From the NCBI GenBank assembly GCA_027492775.1, contig JAPUEC010000212.1:1-40392 (forward strand): DNA of 40,392 nt, in the 5' to 3' direction. Origin of the DNA: Rhodocyclaceae bacterium (GTDB lineage: Bacteria; Pseudomonadota; Gammaproteobacteria; Burkholderiales; Rhodocyclaceae). The translations under genes were made by a program, and so were the position numbers. Below the pieces are notes generated by a model, which made no database searches, had not been told where the DNA came from, and saw nothing but the letters and a program-made list of their open reading frames with translations. Shown piece by piece: positions 32,051-40,331 of the stretch; positions within the stretch are counted from its first letter, which is position 1, and the number at the start of each line of letters is the position of its first letter.

Positions 32051-32650
32051 TTAGTTTGCGGCGCGCCCCGCTTGCCGTCCGAGATCGAACGCCTGCTCGT
32101 TGGTCCCCACCCACTGCGGCTTGCTGGCGCGGAAGCGGTCGAGGATGCAGGCTTTGAGCGTTTCGGCCGGGAAGGGCAGCAGGTCGGCAATGGCGCCGAG
32201 CATGACGGTGTTCACCAAATGCAGGCCACCGAGACTACGGGCGATGGCACCGGCGTCGAAGTCGTGCACCTTGATGCCGGCTTTGCGTACCTCGCCAATC
32301 GGCTCTTCGGGATAGCTGAAGAGGCCGATGGAAACGATGGGCGGCGTCAGGCGCAGAGTATTGACCATGGCGACGCCGCCCGGCCGCAGGTAGTGGCACC
32401 AGCGCATCGCTTCGGCAGCTTCGAAACCGACCAGGATGTCGGCCTCGCCGGGCATGATCTCCGGCGATAGCACCTGAGTGCCGCAGCGCACATGCGAGGA
32501 GACGACTCCGCCGCGCTGCGCCATGCCGGCGACTTCGGTTTTCTTGACGTCGAGGCCCTGGCCGATGGCGGTATGCGCCAGGATTTCGGCGGCGGTCATG
32601 ACGCCTTGGCCGCCGGTGCCGACGACGAGAATATTGGTGGTCTTGTTCAT
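32051..32650 (-). CDS. iorB: Indolepyruvate:ferredoxin oxidoreductase beta subunit IorB
   Basis: Small subunit (199 residues) of the enzyme that oxidatively decarboxylates aryl-pyruvates such as indolepyruvate and phenylpyruvate to aryl-acetyl-CoA, reducing ferredoxin. The start MNKTTNILVVGTGGQGVMTAAEIL, the conserved KKTEVAGMAQRGGVVSSHVR and GEADILVGFEAAEAMR are the pyruvate-ferredoxin-oxidoreductase gamma-type domain. Its ATG overlaps the iorA stop (ATGA). Followed by a terminator, so it ends the paaK-iorA-iorB operon. Confidence 0.94.
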   Translation of the reverse strand: MNKTTNILVVGTGGQGVMTAAEILAHTAIGQGLDVKKTEVAGMAQRGGVVSSHVRCGTQVLSPEIMPGEADILVGFEAAEAMRWCHYLRPGGVAMVNTLRLTPPIVSIGLFSYPEEPIGEVRKAGIKVHDFDAGAIARSLGGLHLVNTVMLGAIADLLPFPAETLKACILDRFRASKPQWVGTNEQAFDLGRQAGRAAN

Positions 32651-34491
32651 GATTGAGTCGCCGGAACGATGGCGTCCTGGCCGCAGCACTGGACGCAGAG
32701 GTTGCAGCCGGTGCAGGCGGTGGTTTCGATGCGCACGAAGCTGAGGTCGACGGTCTTGCCCGAGGGCTTGACCTGCTGGTCGCGCCGGGTGACGAGGATG
32801 GCCGGGCAGCCGACATCGACGCAGGTGCCGCAGCCGGTGCATTTGTCTTCCAGCACCTTGAGCGAGGTGCGCTTTTCGAAATCCTCGATCAGCACACAGG
32901 GGCGGTTGGTGATGATGACCGAGGGCTCCTCGATCTTGGTCTCCTCGCGCAGCGCCTTGAAGAGCGTGGGGAGTTCGTAGGGATCGACCAGGCGGATGCG
33001 TTCCGGCTTGACGCCGAGCGCTTCGACCAGCTTGGCGAAATCGATGCGCGGCGCCGGGTTGCCGTGGAGGTCGCGACCGTTGGCCGGGGTGTTCTGGCCG
33101 CCGGTCATGCCCACAGTGCGGTTGTCGAGGATGAGCACGGTGACATTGCCACCGTGGTAGGTGATGTCCAAGAGGCCCGACATGCCCATGTGCATGAAGG
33201 TCGAATCGCCGATGACGGCAACGATTTTCTTGTTTTCATCGCTCTCGCCCCGGCCCTTGTCGAGGCCCAGCGCGATGCCCATCGAGGCCCCCATGGAGAC
33301 CAGCGAATCCAGTGAATTCCAGGGGTGTCCCACGCCGAGCGAGTAGCAGCCTATGTCGCCGGAAACGATGACATTGCGCAACTGCGCCAAGGTGAAATAA
33401 ACGCCGAGGTGTGGGCAGGAGGGGCAGAGCGTGGGCGGGCGGGGAAAGACTTCCAGCGCCGGCGCCTTGGGCGTTTCCGCCGCCGGGACTGCTTCGCCCA
33501 GCAGGCGGGCGACGGCCGGTTTCAACACCGCCGGCGAGAGTTCTCCGGTGCGCGGCACGACATCCTTGCCATGGGTGGCAATGCTCGCCGCCTTCATTTC
33601 GGTTTCGAGCAGCGGTTCGGTTTCCTCGACCACCAGCAGGCGGTCGACGGTGGCGGCGAAGGCGCGGATTTTCTCCAGCGGCGTCGGGTAGGAGAGGCCG
33701 AGCTTGAGGATGGGTGCGTCCGGGAAGGCTTCACGCACGTGCATGTAAGCCGGGCCGGAGGTGACGAAGCCGAGGCGGCGGTCGCTGCCGTCGATGGCAA
33801 CGTTGAGAGCGCTGGCCTCGGCCACCTGGCGCAGCTTTTCCTCGCGTTCGAGTTGCAGCGGCAGGCGGCGCTTGGCGTTGCCGGGCACCATGACCCAGCG
33901 GGTCGGGTCCTTGACGAAGCCCTTGCCGCGATGTTCCTCGCGCTCGCCCGCCACCACCAGGCACTTCACATGGCAGATGCGGGTGGTCATGCGCAGGATG
34001 ACCGGGCATTCGAACTGTTCCGAGAGCGCGTAGGCGGCGCGCGTCATGTCATAAGCTTCCTGCGAATCCGCCGGCTCCAGGATGGGCAGGTGGCCGAAGC
34101 GGCCCCAGAAGCGGGAGTCCTGTTCGTTTTGCGAGGAGGACATGCCGACATCGTCGCCGACGGCGATGACCAGCCCGCCGGGCGCGCCGGTGAGCGTCAG
34201 GGTCATGAGCGCGTCGGAAGCGACATTGACGCCCACGTGCTTCATGCAGCAGAAGGCGCGCGAGCCGGTCATGGCGGCGCCGATGGCGACTTCCAGCGAG
34301 ACCTTCTCATTCACCGACCACTCGGCGTAGATATCCGGGTAGCGGGCGACGCATTCGAGCATTTCGCTCGCCGGCGTGCCGGGGTAGGCGGCCGCCAGCT
34401 TGACGCCGGAATCCCACACGGCGCGCGCCACCGCTTCGTTACCCGAAAGGAATTGCCGGAGCGAGGCCGGCGCCTTGAATGGTGCGTTCAA
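32647..34491 (-). CDS. iorA: Indolepyruvate:ferredoxin oxidoreductase alpha subunit IorA
   Basis: Large subunit of 614 residues. N-terminal domain with GNEAVARAVWDSGVKLAAAYPGTPASEM, ThDP-binding C-terminal half with CPSCPHLGVYFTLAQ and GDSTFMHMGMSGLLDITYHGG, then two ferredoxin-like clusters at the end: CTGCGTCVDVGC and CTGCNLCVQCC. The start is TTG at 34491 with AGGAAG upstream; no ATG gives a complete N-terminus. The two 4Fe-4S clusters make it a client of the suf genes. Pairs with IorB (next gene) and PaaK (previous). Confidence 0.95.
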   Translation of the reverse strand: MNAPFKAPASLRQFLSGNEAVARAVWDSGVKLAAAYPGTPASEMLECVARYPDIYAEWSVNEKVSLEVAIGAAMTGSRAFCCMKHVGVNVASDALMTLTLTGAPGGLVIAVGDDVGMSSSQNEQDSRFWGRFGHLPILEPADSQEAYDMTRAAYALSEQFECPVILRMTTRICHVKCLVVAGEREEHRGKGFVKDPTRWVMVPGNAKRRLPLQLEREEKLRQVAEASALNVAIDGSDRRLGFVTSGPAYMHVREAFPDAPILKLGLSYPTPLEKIRAFAATVDRLLVVEETEPLLETEMKAASIATHGKDVVPRTGELSPAVLKPAVARLLGEAVPAAETPKAPALEVFPRPPTLCPSCPHLGVYFTLAQLRNVIVSGDIGCYSLGVGHPWNSLDSLVSMGASMGIALGLDKGRGESDENKKIVAVIGDSTFMHMGMSGLLDITYHGGNVTVLILDNRTVGMTGGQNTPANGRDLHGNPAPRIDFAKLVEALGVKPERIRLVDPYELPTLFKALREETKIEEPSVIITNRPCVLIEDFEKRTSLKVLEDKCTGCGTCVDVGCPAILVTRRDQQVKPSGKTVDLSFVRIETTACTGCNLCVQCCGQDAIVPATQS

Positions 34492-34560
34492 TCTGCTTCC
34501 TATCTCAAAATGCGTTTGGCGAATTCTGCACGGCTTCGCGCTGCGGCGATTTGCCCTGGA

Positions 34561-35868
34561 TCAAGCGCCTTTCTTGCGATGATCGATGACGCGTACCGCC
34601 TTGCCCATGGAGCGCTCGATTTCGCCGCGCTGCCGGAGATTGACGGTGGCACTGATGCCAATGAAATCCTTGATGTCCTTCTCCACCTTCAGCTTGACCC
34701 GGCGCATTGCTTCTTCGCCCTGGGCGAGCAGCGGCGGGCTGGCTTCGACATTGACGGTGAGCGAGTCGTGATAGCCCTCGCGCGAAACCTCGATCTGATA
34801 GAAGGGCGAAAGGGTCTCGGTACGCATCAGCACCGACTCGACCTGCGACGGGAAGACATTGACGCCGCGGATGATGAGCATGTCGTCGGTGCGGCCGGTG
34901 ACGCGCTTCATGCGGATGTGGGTGCGGCCGCACTTGCAGGGCTCGGTGTTGAGCACCGAAATATCGCGGGTGCGGTAGCGGATGATGGGGAAGGCTTCCT
35001 TGGTGAGCGAGGTGAAGGCCAACTCGCCCTCGGTGCCGTGCGGCACCGGCAGGCCGGTATCGCTGTCGACGACCTCGACCAGGAAGTGATCTTCCCAGAC
35101 GTGCAGGCCCTTTTTCGAGACGTTGCATTCCACCGCGACGCCCGGCCCCATCACTTCCGAAAGACCGTAAATATCGACGGCGTCGATGCCCAGGCGCGCC
35201 TCGATCTCGAAGCGCATCTCCTCGCTCCAGGGTTCGGCGCCGAAAATGCCGACCCGGAGCGGAAGCTTGCGCAAATCCACCCCTTGCTTCTCGGCTTCTT
35301 CGGCGATGTTCAGCGCGTAGGAGGGCGTGCAGCAGAGCGCATGGGCGCCGAAATCCTCGAGCAGCATGATCTGTTTGTGCGTCTGGCCGCCCGACATGGG
35401 AACCACCATGACGCCCAGCTTCTCGCCGCCGTAATGCAGCCCGAGGCCGCCGGTAAACAGGCCGTAGCCGTAGCCGTTGTGCAGACGCTCGCCGGGACGG
35501 ACGCCGGCGGCGACCAGGGAGCGCGCCACGAGTTCGGCCCAGGTCTTGATGTCGCGCCGGGTATAGCCGACAACCGTGGGCTTGCCGGTGGTGCCGGACG
35601 AGGCATGCACCCGCACCACCTGCTCGGTGGGCACGGCGAACATGCCGAAGGGGTAGTTGTCGCGCAGTTGCTCCTTCTTGGTGAAGGGCAGATGGCGCAC
35701 ATCGGCGATGCTCTGGATGTGCGAGGGTTTGACGCCCAGTTCGTCCATGGCGTCGCGGTAGAACTTGACGGTAGCGTAGCAGCGCTGCACGGTCGCCTGC
35801 AGGCGGCGTAGTTGCAAGGCTTCGATCTGCTCGCGCGGCAGCGTTTCGCTTTCGGTGTTGAAAATCAT
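34561..35868 (-). CDS. paaK: Phenylacetate-CoA ligase PaaK
   Basis: Acyl-adenylate-forming ligase that activates phenylacetate to phenylacetyl-CoA; 435 residues. Motifs: [19 protein letters not shown] (P-loop), [53 protein letters not shown] and C-terminal [12 protein letters not shown] with the adenylation Lys. ATG at 35868 follows GAGGGG. Precedes iorAB by 69 bp on the same strand. Together they turn phenylpyruvate and phenylacetate into phenylacetyl-CoA, the entry point for aerobic (Paa) or anaerobic (Pad) degradation, neither of which is in the window. Confidence 0.95.
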   Translation of the reverse strand: MIFNTESETLPREQIEALQLRRLQATVQRCYATVKFYRDAMDELGVKPSHIQSIADVRHLPFTKKEQLRDNYPFGMFAVPTEQVVRVHASSGTTGKPTVVGYTRRDIKTWAELVARSLVAAGVRPGERLHNGYGYGLFTGGLGLHYGGEKLGVMVVPMSGGQTHKQIMLLEDFGAHALCCTPSYALNIAEEAEKQGVDLRKLPLRVGIFGAEPWSEEMRFEIEARLGIDAVDIYGLSEVMGPGVAVECNVSKKGLHVWEDHFLVEVVDSDTGLPVPHGTEGELAFTSLTKEAFPIIRYRTRDISVLNTEPCKCGRTHIRMKRVTGRTDDMLIIRGVNVFPSQVESVLMRTETLSPFYQIEVSREGYHDSLTVNVEASPPLLAQGEEAMRRVKLKVEKDIKDFIGISATVNLRQRGEIERSMGKAVRVIDHRKKGA

Positions 35869-36021
35869 CGTTCACCCCTCCCTCGGCTGCGCGGGCATCA
35901 CGCCAACGCCGACGCCCCGCGGACGGGCAGCCGGACCGCCAAAAGTCATGTTGTTGAAAGGGTTAATGGTACCGGAACGCCCGCGGCTGGCGCAAATCCG
36001 GAATCGACGAAAAAATCAACC

Positions 36022-36038
36022 ATGAAGTTGAACTTCAT
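36022..36038. promoter_or_regulatory. 17-bp perfect palindrome upstream of RHH regulator
   Basis: ATGAAGTT-G-AACTTCAT is an inverted repeat with 8-bp arms. It overlaps a possible -35 box and lies about 38 bp, centre to centre, from a second perfect palindrome. The setting, just upstream of a ribbon-helix-helix gene, suggests an operator. Confidence 0.55.
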
Positions 36039-36055
36039 TGCGAGCTTCGTACTCT
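36028..36055 (+). promoter_or_regulatory. Candidate sigma-70 promoter of RHH regulator
   Basis: TTGAAC (36028-36033) and TACTCT (36050-36055) with a 16-bp spacer. The -35 is good and the -10 weak (three of six). The -35 sits inside the left palindrome and the start of transcription would fall near the right palindrome. Confidence 0.35.
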
Positions 36056-36060
36056 ACTTG

Positions 36061-36076
36061 CCATCCATATGGATGG
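36061..36076. promoter_or_regulatory. 16-bp perfect palindrome overlapping leader of RHH regulator
   Basis: CCATCCATATGGATGG is fully self-complementary. One mismatched base further out, CTT (36057-36059) also pairs with AAG (36078-36080), which is the start of the Shine-Dalgarno AAGGAG. It could be a protein operator or, in RNA, a hairpin that masks the ribosome site. Confidence 0.55.
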
Positions 36077-36089
36077 TAAGGAGATGGAG

Positions 36090-36506
36090 ATGAGTGTTCA
36101 CGAATTGCGTCAAAAGGCCGGTGAAGTCAGCGAAAAGATAACGATCAATCTGGGGGTGGTCGATCTCGGCCAGATCGATTTGCTGGTGCAGGAAGGCTTC
36201 TATTCCAATCGCACAGATTTGATCCGCACGGCCATTCGCAACCAGTTGTCGACCCACGCCGAAGTCGTGCGGGAGACTGTTGCCCGCAAGACCTTCGTTC
36301 TTGGTTTGCAGCACTTTAGCCGCGAGGATCTTGAAGCGCTGGAGGCGAGCGGAGAGACCTTGCAAATTCAGGTCTTGGGCCTTGCCCGTATCGCCAATGA
36401 CGTTTCCCCCGAACTCGCCCGCGCAACGATCGCTTCGATCACCGTGCTGGGCGCCCTGCATGCCAGTTCTACGGTCAAGGCCGCCCTGGCCGACCGCATC
36501 CATTGA
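36090..36506 (+). CDS. Ribbon-helix-helix (CopG-type) transcriptional regulator
   Basis: A 138-residue protein whose first 55 residues are a typical RHH DNA-binding unit: strand EKITINLGVVDL, then helices with QIDLLVQEGFYSNRTDLIRTAIRNQL. The rest is a mostly helical C-terminal region of unknown fold. Three in-frame ATGs exist (36069, 36084, 36090); the last is chosen because AAGGAG lies six bases upstream of it. Two perfect palindromes precede the gene and suggest autoregulation. The esterase gene follows 59 bp later on the same strand, so the regulator likely controls both. Confidence 0.85.
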   Translation: MSVHELRQKAGEVSEKITINLGVVDLGQIDLLVQEGFYSNRTDLIRTAIRNQLSTHAEVVRETVARKTFVLGLQHFSREDLEALEASGETLQIQVLGLARIANDVSPELARATIASITVLGALHASSTVKAALADRIH

Positions 36507-36565
36507 TCGGCATCCCGCCGAACCATTGCCGCCACGCAAGCCGGGCGGCCTGAAAGGAAATTTTG

Positions 36566-37831
36566 ATGATGAACGCAGGAATGCAAACCGCAATGCTCGA
36601 GGCCGCCCGCCTGACCCGAGCCGGTAATTTGGTCGAGGCCACGGCGATCCTCCAGCGCACCCTTGGCGGAAGCCAAGCCGCTTGGCCCGGCATGAGCGCC
36701 ACCGCTCGCCCTGAAACTGCCGCGATCGAGGGCGAATGTCGCGTCGTTGATGACGGGCCGTCGGTCTCCTCTGCGCAACGGCCTGAGGCAAAAGGCGCTT
36801 CGCCGAGGGAGGGGCGTGCACCTTTTTTCACGAAAACAGCCTGGCCCGGCCCTGATCTAGCTGCCTTGCACAAACCCTGGCAGGAGTTCCGGAGTCCGCT
36901 TTCCGAGCCATCGTCGAAACAGGCGCGCGGCCCGCTGCCCGATGGTGCCCAATTCATCGGCGGGTCTTACAGCAACGTTGCGGGAAGCCGCGGCTACAAG
37001 CTTTATGTTCCAAGCGGCTATCGCGGCCAGCCCTTGCCCTTGATCGTCATGCTGCACGGTTGTTCGCAGAACCCCGACGATTTTGCCGCCGGCACGCGCA
37101 TGAATGAACTGGCGGAAAAACAGCCATGCCTGTTGGTCTATCCGGCCCAGGCAACATCTGCCAACGGATCGAAATGCTGGAACTGGTTCAAGCCGGCCGA
37201 CCAGCAACGCGACCGGGGTGAGCCGTCGATCATCGCCGGCATCACGCGCGAGATTTGCTCGAAATACTCAGTTGACGCCCGACGCATCTATGTCGCAGGG
37301 CTATCGTCCGGCGGGGCAATGGCGGTGACGATGGCCGTCGCCTATCCCGAACTCTATGCCGCGGTTGGCATCCACTCCGGGTTGCCCCATGCGTTCGCCC
37401 GCGATCTGCCCTCCGCCATGGCGCTGATGCAGCAAGGGCGAACTTCGCCACTCGGACGCACAGCTGGGAATGCTTCCGGTGAGGGATTGCCGTTCCCCGC
37501 CATCGTCTTTCACGGCGACCGGGATACGACGGTGCATCCCGCCAACGGCGAACAGGTGATTTCGCAGTGCGGCGCGCAGGCGCGGTCGGGTGGCGACCCG
37601 CTACCGACCGTCGAGCGCGGACAAGTGCCGAATGGTCGTGCTTATACGCGCACCATCTATCGCGGAGCCGGAAACGAGCTTGTTGCCGAGCATTGGGTGA
37701 TCCATGGTGCCGGTCATGCCTGGGCAGGCGGAAGCGCAAAGGGGTCTTTCACTGATCCGGCCGGGCCAGATGCCGCCGCTGAAATGATGCGGTTTTTTTT
37801 GAGTCATGCCAGACCTGAAATATCTTCCTGA
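36566..37831 (+). CDS. PHB depolymerase family esterase
   Basis: Alpha/beta-hydrolase of the PHB-depolymerase/feruloyl-esterase (Esterase_phb) family, 421 residues. Oxyanion region VMLHGCSQNPDDFAAGTRMN (162-180), nucleophile Ser247 in AGLSSGGAM, Asp320 in HGDRDTTVHP, and His384 in HGAGHAWAGG. No signal peptide is present, so it is probably intracellular, unlike secreted PHB depolymerases. About 120 N-terminal residues (MLEAARLTRAGNLVEATAILQRTL, then a low-complexity linker) precede the catalytic domain. ATG at 36566 follows AAAGGAA. Native substrate could be PHB oligomers or another ester. Confidence 0.92.
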   Translation: MMNAGMQTAMLEAARLTRAGNLVEATAILQRTLGGSQAAWPGMSATARPETAAIEGECRVVDDGPSVSSAQRPEAKGASPREGRAPFFTKTAWPGPDLAALHKPWQEFRSPLSEPSSKQARGPLPDGAQFIGGSYSNVAGSRGYKLYVPSGYRGQPLPLIVMLHGCSQNPDDFAAGTRMNELAEKQPCLLVYPAQATSANGSKCWNWFKPADQQRDRGEPSIIAGITREICSKYSVDARRIYVAGLSSGGAMAVTMAVAYPELYAAVGIHSGLPHAFARDLPSAMALMQQGRTSPLGRTAGNASGEGLPFPAIVFHGDRDTTVHPANGEQVISQCGAQARSGGDPLPTVERGQVPNGRAYTRTIYRGAGNELVAEHWVIHGAGHAWAGGSAKGSFTDPAGPDAAAEMMRFFLSHARPEISS

Positions 37832-37852
37832 AACGAAGGGGTTACAGGCTTG

Positions 37853-37895
37853 CTGACGGCCGTCACCTCGCGAATCTTCGCTGGGAGGCCGTCAG
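37853..37895. other. Nested inverted repeat between esterase and kinase genes
   Basis: Outer arms CTGACGGCC (37853-37861) and GGCCGTCAG (37887-37895) are perfect; inside, GCGAA and TTCGC pair at 37870-37881. The two genes converge here. There is no T-run, so it is not a standard intrinsic terminator, but a 3'-end structure shared by both transcripts is plausible. Confidence 0.45.
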
Positions 37896-37957
37896 AGGCG
37901 GAGATGTCGGCGAATTAAAGAGACTTTTCCGGCAGAGACGCTACCGGTCGAGTGGTT

Positions 37958-38185
37958 CTAAGGGCTATAACCGGGCGTTTCGACCGGCGACACCGGCTTG
38001 TCGCAAATGCCGCGCCGAATGCAGTCGATCTGCCGTTGCCACAAATTCTTTTTTGGCTTGGGTTCTTCGACCGACTTGGCCTGCGATCCGGTCCCGGCGT
38101 AGGTATTGTGTCGAGCGGGCGTTTTTTTCTTGGTCACGACCTTGGCCGGCGCCGGAGCAGAAGCCGAGGCGGTGTTCGTCTTTTT
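37958..38185 (-). pseudogene. In-frame continuation of Ser/Thr kinase beyond its TAA stop
   Basis: Directly after the kinase TAA, the same frame stays open for 75 residues to a TAG at 37958. It reads like real protein: KKTNTASASAPAPAKVVTKK, then EEPKPKKNLWQRQIDCIRRG and ICDKPVSPVETPGYSP, with a Lys/Ala/Pro linker and a small two-Cys ending. It has no start codon or ribosome site of its own. Probably the true kinase C-terminus, cut off by a nonsense codon, an error in the adjacent C5-T-A7 run, or read through. Confidence 0.6.
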
Positions 38186-39439
38186 TTAGGGGGTTACCGA
38201 GCTGGGGGCGTGTACGGGTGGGGTGGGTGTGGGGGCCGGTGGGGCGGGCGGGGGTACGGGGGGGGCGGGGGGTGGGGGCGGCGTAGCGGCGACGAGTGTG
38301 GTCACGGGCGGTGCAACCGCGGCGGTCGTCGGAGATACCGGCGCAGTCCTTGCCGCCGAACTGGTCTCGGGAGGTGTTGCCGCCGGCTTCAGGTTGGAAA
38401 TGCCCCAGGCCGCCGCGCCTGCCAGCGCTAGCGCCAGAATGCCAACGCCGACGTACAAGGGCTGTTTGCGACGCGCCGCGGGGGCTGCGCCGGCTTTGGG
38501 GGGCTGGGTGCGATGCCCGGCAGGCAGCGTACGATCCTCGCCGCTGGTCGTATCGCGCCGCGGGGCGCTGCTTTCGTTGAAGGTCGCCGCCATGAGGGCG
38601 GGATCTGGGACGATGGACTCGTGCCGGCGCAACTCGGCGGCCATGTCCGCGCCCTCGGCGTAGCGCCGGTCCTTGTCCTTGGCCAGGCTACGCGCCAGGA
38701 TTTGCCGGAGGCCGGCGGGGCAGGAGTCGCCCAGCGGGTCGCCGGGCGACTCCTGCAGGATTTTGTACATGGTCGAAGTCAGGCTGTCGCCGGTGAATGG
38801 CGGCTTGCCGGAGAGCATTTCGTAGAGGATGACGCCGAGCGAAAAGATGTCGGAACGCCCGTCGAGACGCTCGCCGCGGATCTGTTCCGGCGACATGTAT
38901 TTGGGCGTTCCCATGAGGGCGCCGGTTTGGGTCAGGTTGCCGAGCGGGAGCTGGGCAATGCCGAAATCGGTGATCTTGGCCCGCCCATGGGCGGAAACGA
39001 TGATGTTGTCCGGCTTGATGTCGCGATGGATGACGCCGAAGCGATGGGCGTAGTCCAGGCCTTCGGCGATCTGAATGGCGTAGCTGACCGCGTCCTCGGT
39101 GGTCAGGCGGCCCTCGTCCATGAGGTTGCGCAGGCTCCGGCCTTCGAGGAATTCCATGGCGATGTAGGCGACGCCGCCTTCTTCGCCCGCGTCGTGGATG
39201 GTGACGATATTCGGGTGGTTGAGCCGGGCGGCGGACTTGGCTTCGCGCTGGAAGCGTTCCTTGAATTCCAAGCCTTGCTGCGGGCCGGGTTCGAGGCGCA
39301 CGGTCTTGAGGGCGACGCCGCGTTCGAGAACAGGGTCGAACGCCTCATAAACGATTCCCATGGTGCCACGCCCGATCTCTCGGATGATCCGGTAGCGTCC
39401 GATCGGCGGGGCAAGAGGAACGGTTTTCTCAAAAGTCAT
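38186..39439 (-). CDS. Membrane-anchored serine/threonine protein kinase
   Basis: Hanks-type kinase, 417 residues as read. Gly loop EIGRGTMGIVYEA (21-33), Lys45 in GVALKTV, HRDIKPDN (138-145, Asp140), DFG (158-160) and GTPKYMSPEQIRG are all intact, so catalysis is expected. Residues about 328-350 (LYVGVGILALALAGAAAWGI) form one transmembrane helix; the kinase is cytoplasmic. The Pro/Ala/Thr-rich region after the helix would be periplasmic. The frame ends at TAA (38186-38188) but continues in the same frame with coding character. No PASTA domain is seen. Substrates are unknown; the DUF423 gene lies 141 bp upstream on the same strand. Confidence 0.93.
   Translation of the reverse strand: MTFEKTVPLAPPIGRYRIIREIGRGTMGIVYEAFDPVLERGVALKTVRLEPGPQQGLEFKERFQREAKSAARLNHPNIVTIHDAGEEGGVAYIAMEFLEGRSLRNLMDEGRLTTEDAVSYAIQIAEGLDYAHRFGVIHRDIKPDNIIVSAHGRAKITDFGIAQLPLGNLTQTGALMGTPKYMSPEQIRGERLDGRSDIFSLGVILYEMLSGKPPFTGDSLTSTMYKILQESPGDPLGDSCPAGLRQILARSLAKDKDRRYAEGADMAAELRRHESIVPDPALMAATFNESSAPRRDTTSGEDRTLPAGHRTQPPKAGAAPAARRKQPLYVGVGILALALAGAAAWGISNLKPAATPPETSSAARTAPVSPTTAAVAPPVTTLVAATPPPPPAPPVPPPAPPAPTPTPPVHAPSSVTP
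38214..38284. repeat. G-tract-rich low-complexity DNA encoding Pro-rich kinase tail
   Basis: The plus strand is almost only G with spaced C and T (runs up to eight G), encoding PPPPPAPPVPPPAPPAPTPTPP on the other strand. Runs like these are prone to slippage and to G-quadruplex formation, and to sequencing error. Confidence 0.7.
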
Positions 39440-39580
39440 GGCTCATAACCCGATCAAGTTCTGGCGGTGCCCTTTCTTCTGCTCGGGGTCGGCGAATTAT
39501 TCTTGTTTTCGACAGCATGCGACGTGCCTGACGTTCACATTCTAGCCGATGCTCCGCCCGGACGTCGTGGCGAGATCGGC

Positions 39581-39967
39581 TTATGTTCTGCTTCTGCGCG
39601 CCGACCAGGCGCCGATACCGACCATCGCCCAGGCGATGAGGAAGGCGAGGCCGCCGAGCGGCGTGATCGCGCCGAGCCAGCGAATCTCGGTCAGCGCCAT
39701 GGCGTACAGGCTGCCCGAGAACAGCGCGATACCCGCCAGCATGACCATTCCTGCCCAGCGAAAAATGGCAGCGCCGCTTTGCGCGAGCAGCCAGGCGACA
39801 GCGAAAAGTCCGAGCCCATGCAACTGCTGGTAATGGACGCCCGTCTGCCAGACCGCGGACAGTGCGGGAGAAAGCCGGTCGTGCAGGGCATGGGCGCCGA
39901 ATGCCCCGCTCGCAACGCCGATAAAGAGGTTGAGCGCCGCCAAGGCGGCCAGATGGCGGTGGTTCAT
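39581..39967 (-). CDS. DUF423 (YgdD-like) membrane protein
   Basis: A 128-residue inner-membrane protein with four hydrophobic segments. The N-terminus LAALAALNLFIGVASGAFGAHAL and the middle WQTGVHYQQLHGLGLFAVAW, LFSGSLYAMALTEIRWLGAITPLGGLAFLIAW are the DUF423 signature. Function not established; E. coli YgdD is a homologue. It lies upstream of, and in the same direction as, the kinase gene. Confidence 0.93.
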   Translation of the reverse strand: MNHRHLAALAALNLFIGVASGAFGAHALHDRLSPALSAVWQTGVHYQQLHGLGLFAVAWLLAQSGAAIFRWAGMVMLAGIALFSGSLYAMALTEIRWLGAITPLGGLAFLIAWAMVGIGAWSARRSRT

Positions 39968-40331
39968 AATCAGTCTCCATGTCTCCGAGGGAGCGCCGGC
40001 TTGCGGTTCAATGTAAGGCGCGGATTTGTAAGCGCTGTGAAATTTTGCTTATCACGTAAGCGGGGTGGCTTAAGCCCAGAGGCAGGCAGTTCGCCGACGC
40101 TTTTCGTGAATCCATGTGGTTTCAACCCACTGGGCTCAAAAAGTGAACACGAAAAAGTGCATCGCCTGTCGGAATTCAGATTGCTTAGTTCAAGGCGGCT
40201 GAGTATGTACGGATGTCGACTGAGCATCAACAATACTCAACAGGAAATCAGGCAACTAAGATCCGCGACCACGAAGCACTCGCGCTCCACTCTGCGGCAT
40301 GTTCATTCATCATGGAAGCCTGGCGGGCTAA
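39968..40331. other. Intergenic region, lower GC, no gene seen
   Basis: This 364-bp stretch is clearly less GC-rich than the rest of the window and has no open frame with good coding character. It contains two imperfect copies of a GGCTTAAGCCC / GGTTTCAACCC-type inverted element (around 40068-40080 and 40120-40135). It probably holds promoters for the DUF423 gene (minus) and the pilin-like gene (plus). Confidence 0.4.

Noticed and set aside
33325-35811. Plus-strand open frame of 828 residues opposite iorA and paaK
   Set aside because: Antisense shadow of two sure genes; His/Gly/Arg-rich composition, no recognisable fold.
38053-38431. Gly/Arg-rich plus-strand open frames across the kinase C-terminus
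   Set aside because: They are the antisense of Pro-rich coding DNA and have no start signals.
39970-40233. Minus-strand 87-residue open frame just upstream of the DUF423 gene
   Set aside because: No ribosome site, no family, mixed composition and AT-richer DNA; contains a short repeated SGLKP that comes from an imperfect inverted DNA element. Probably leader/promoter DNA.
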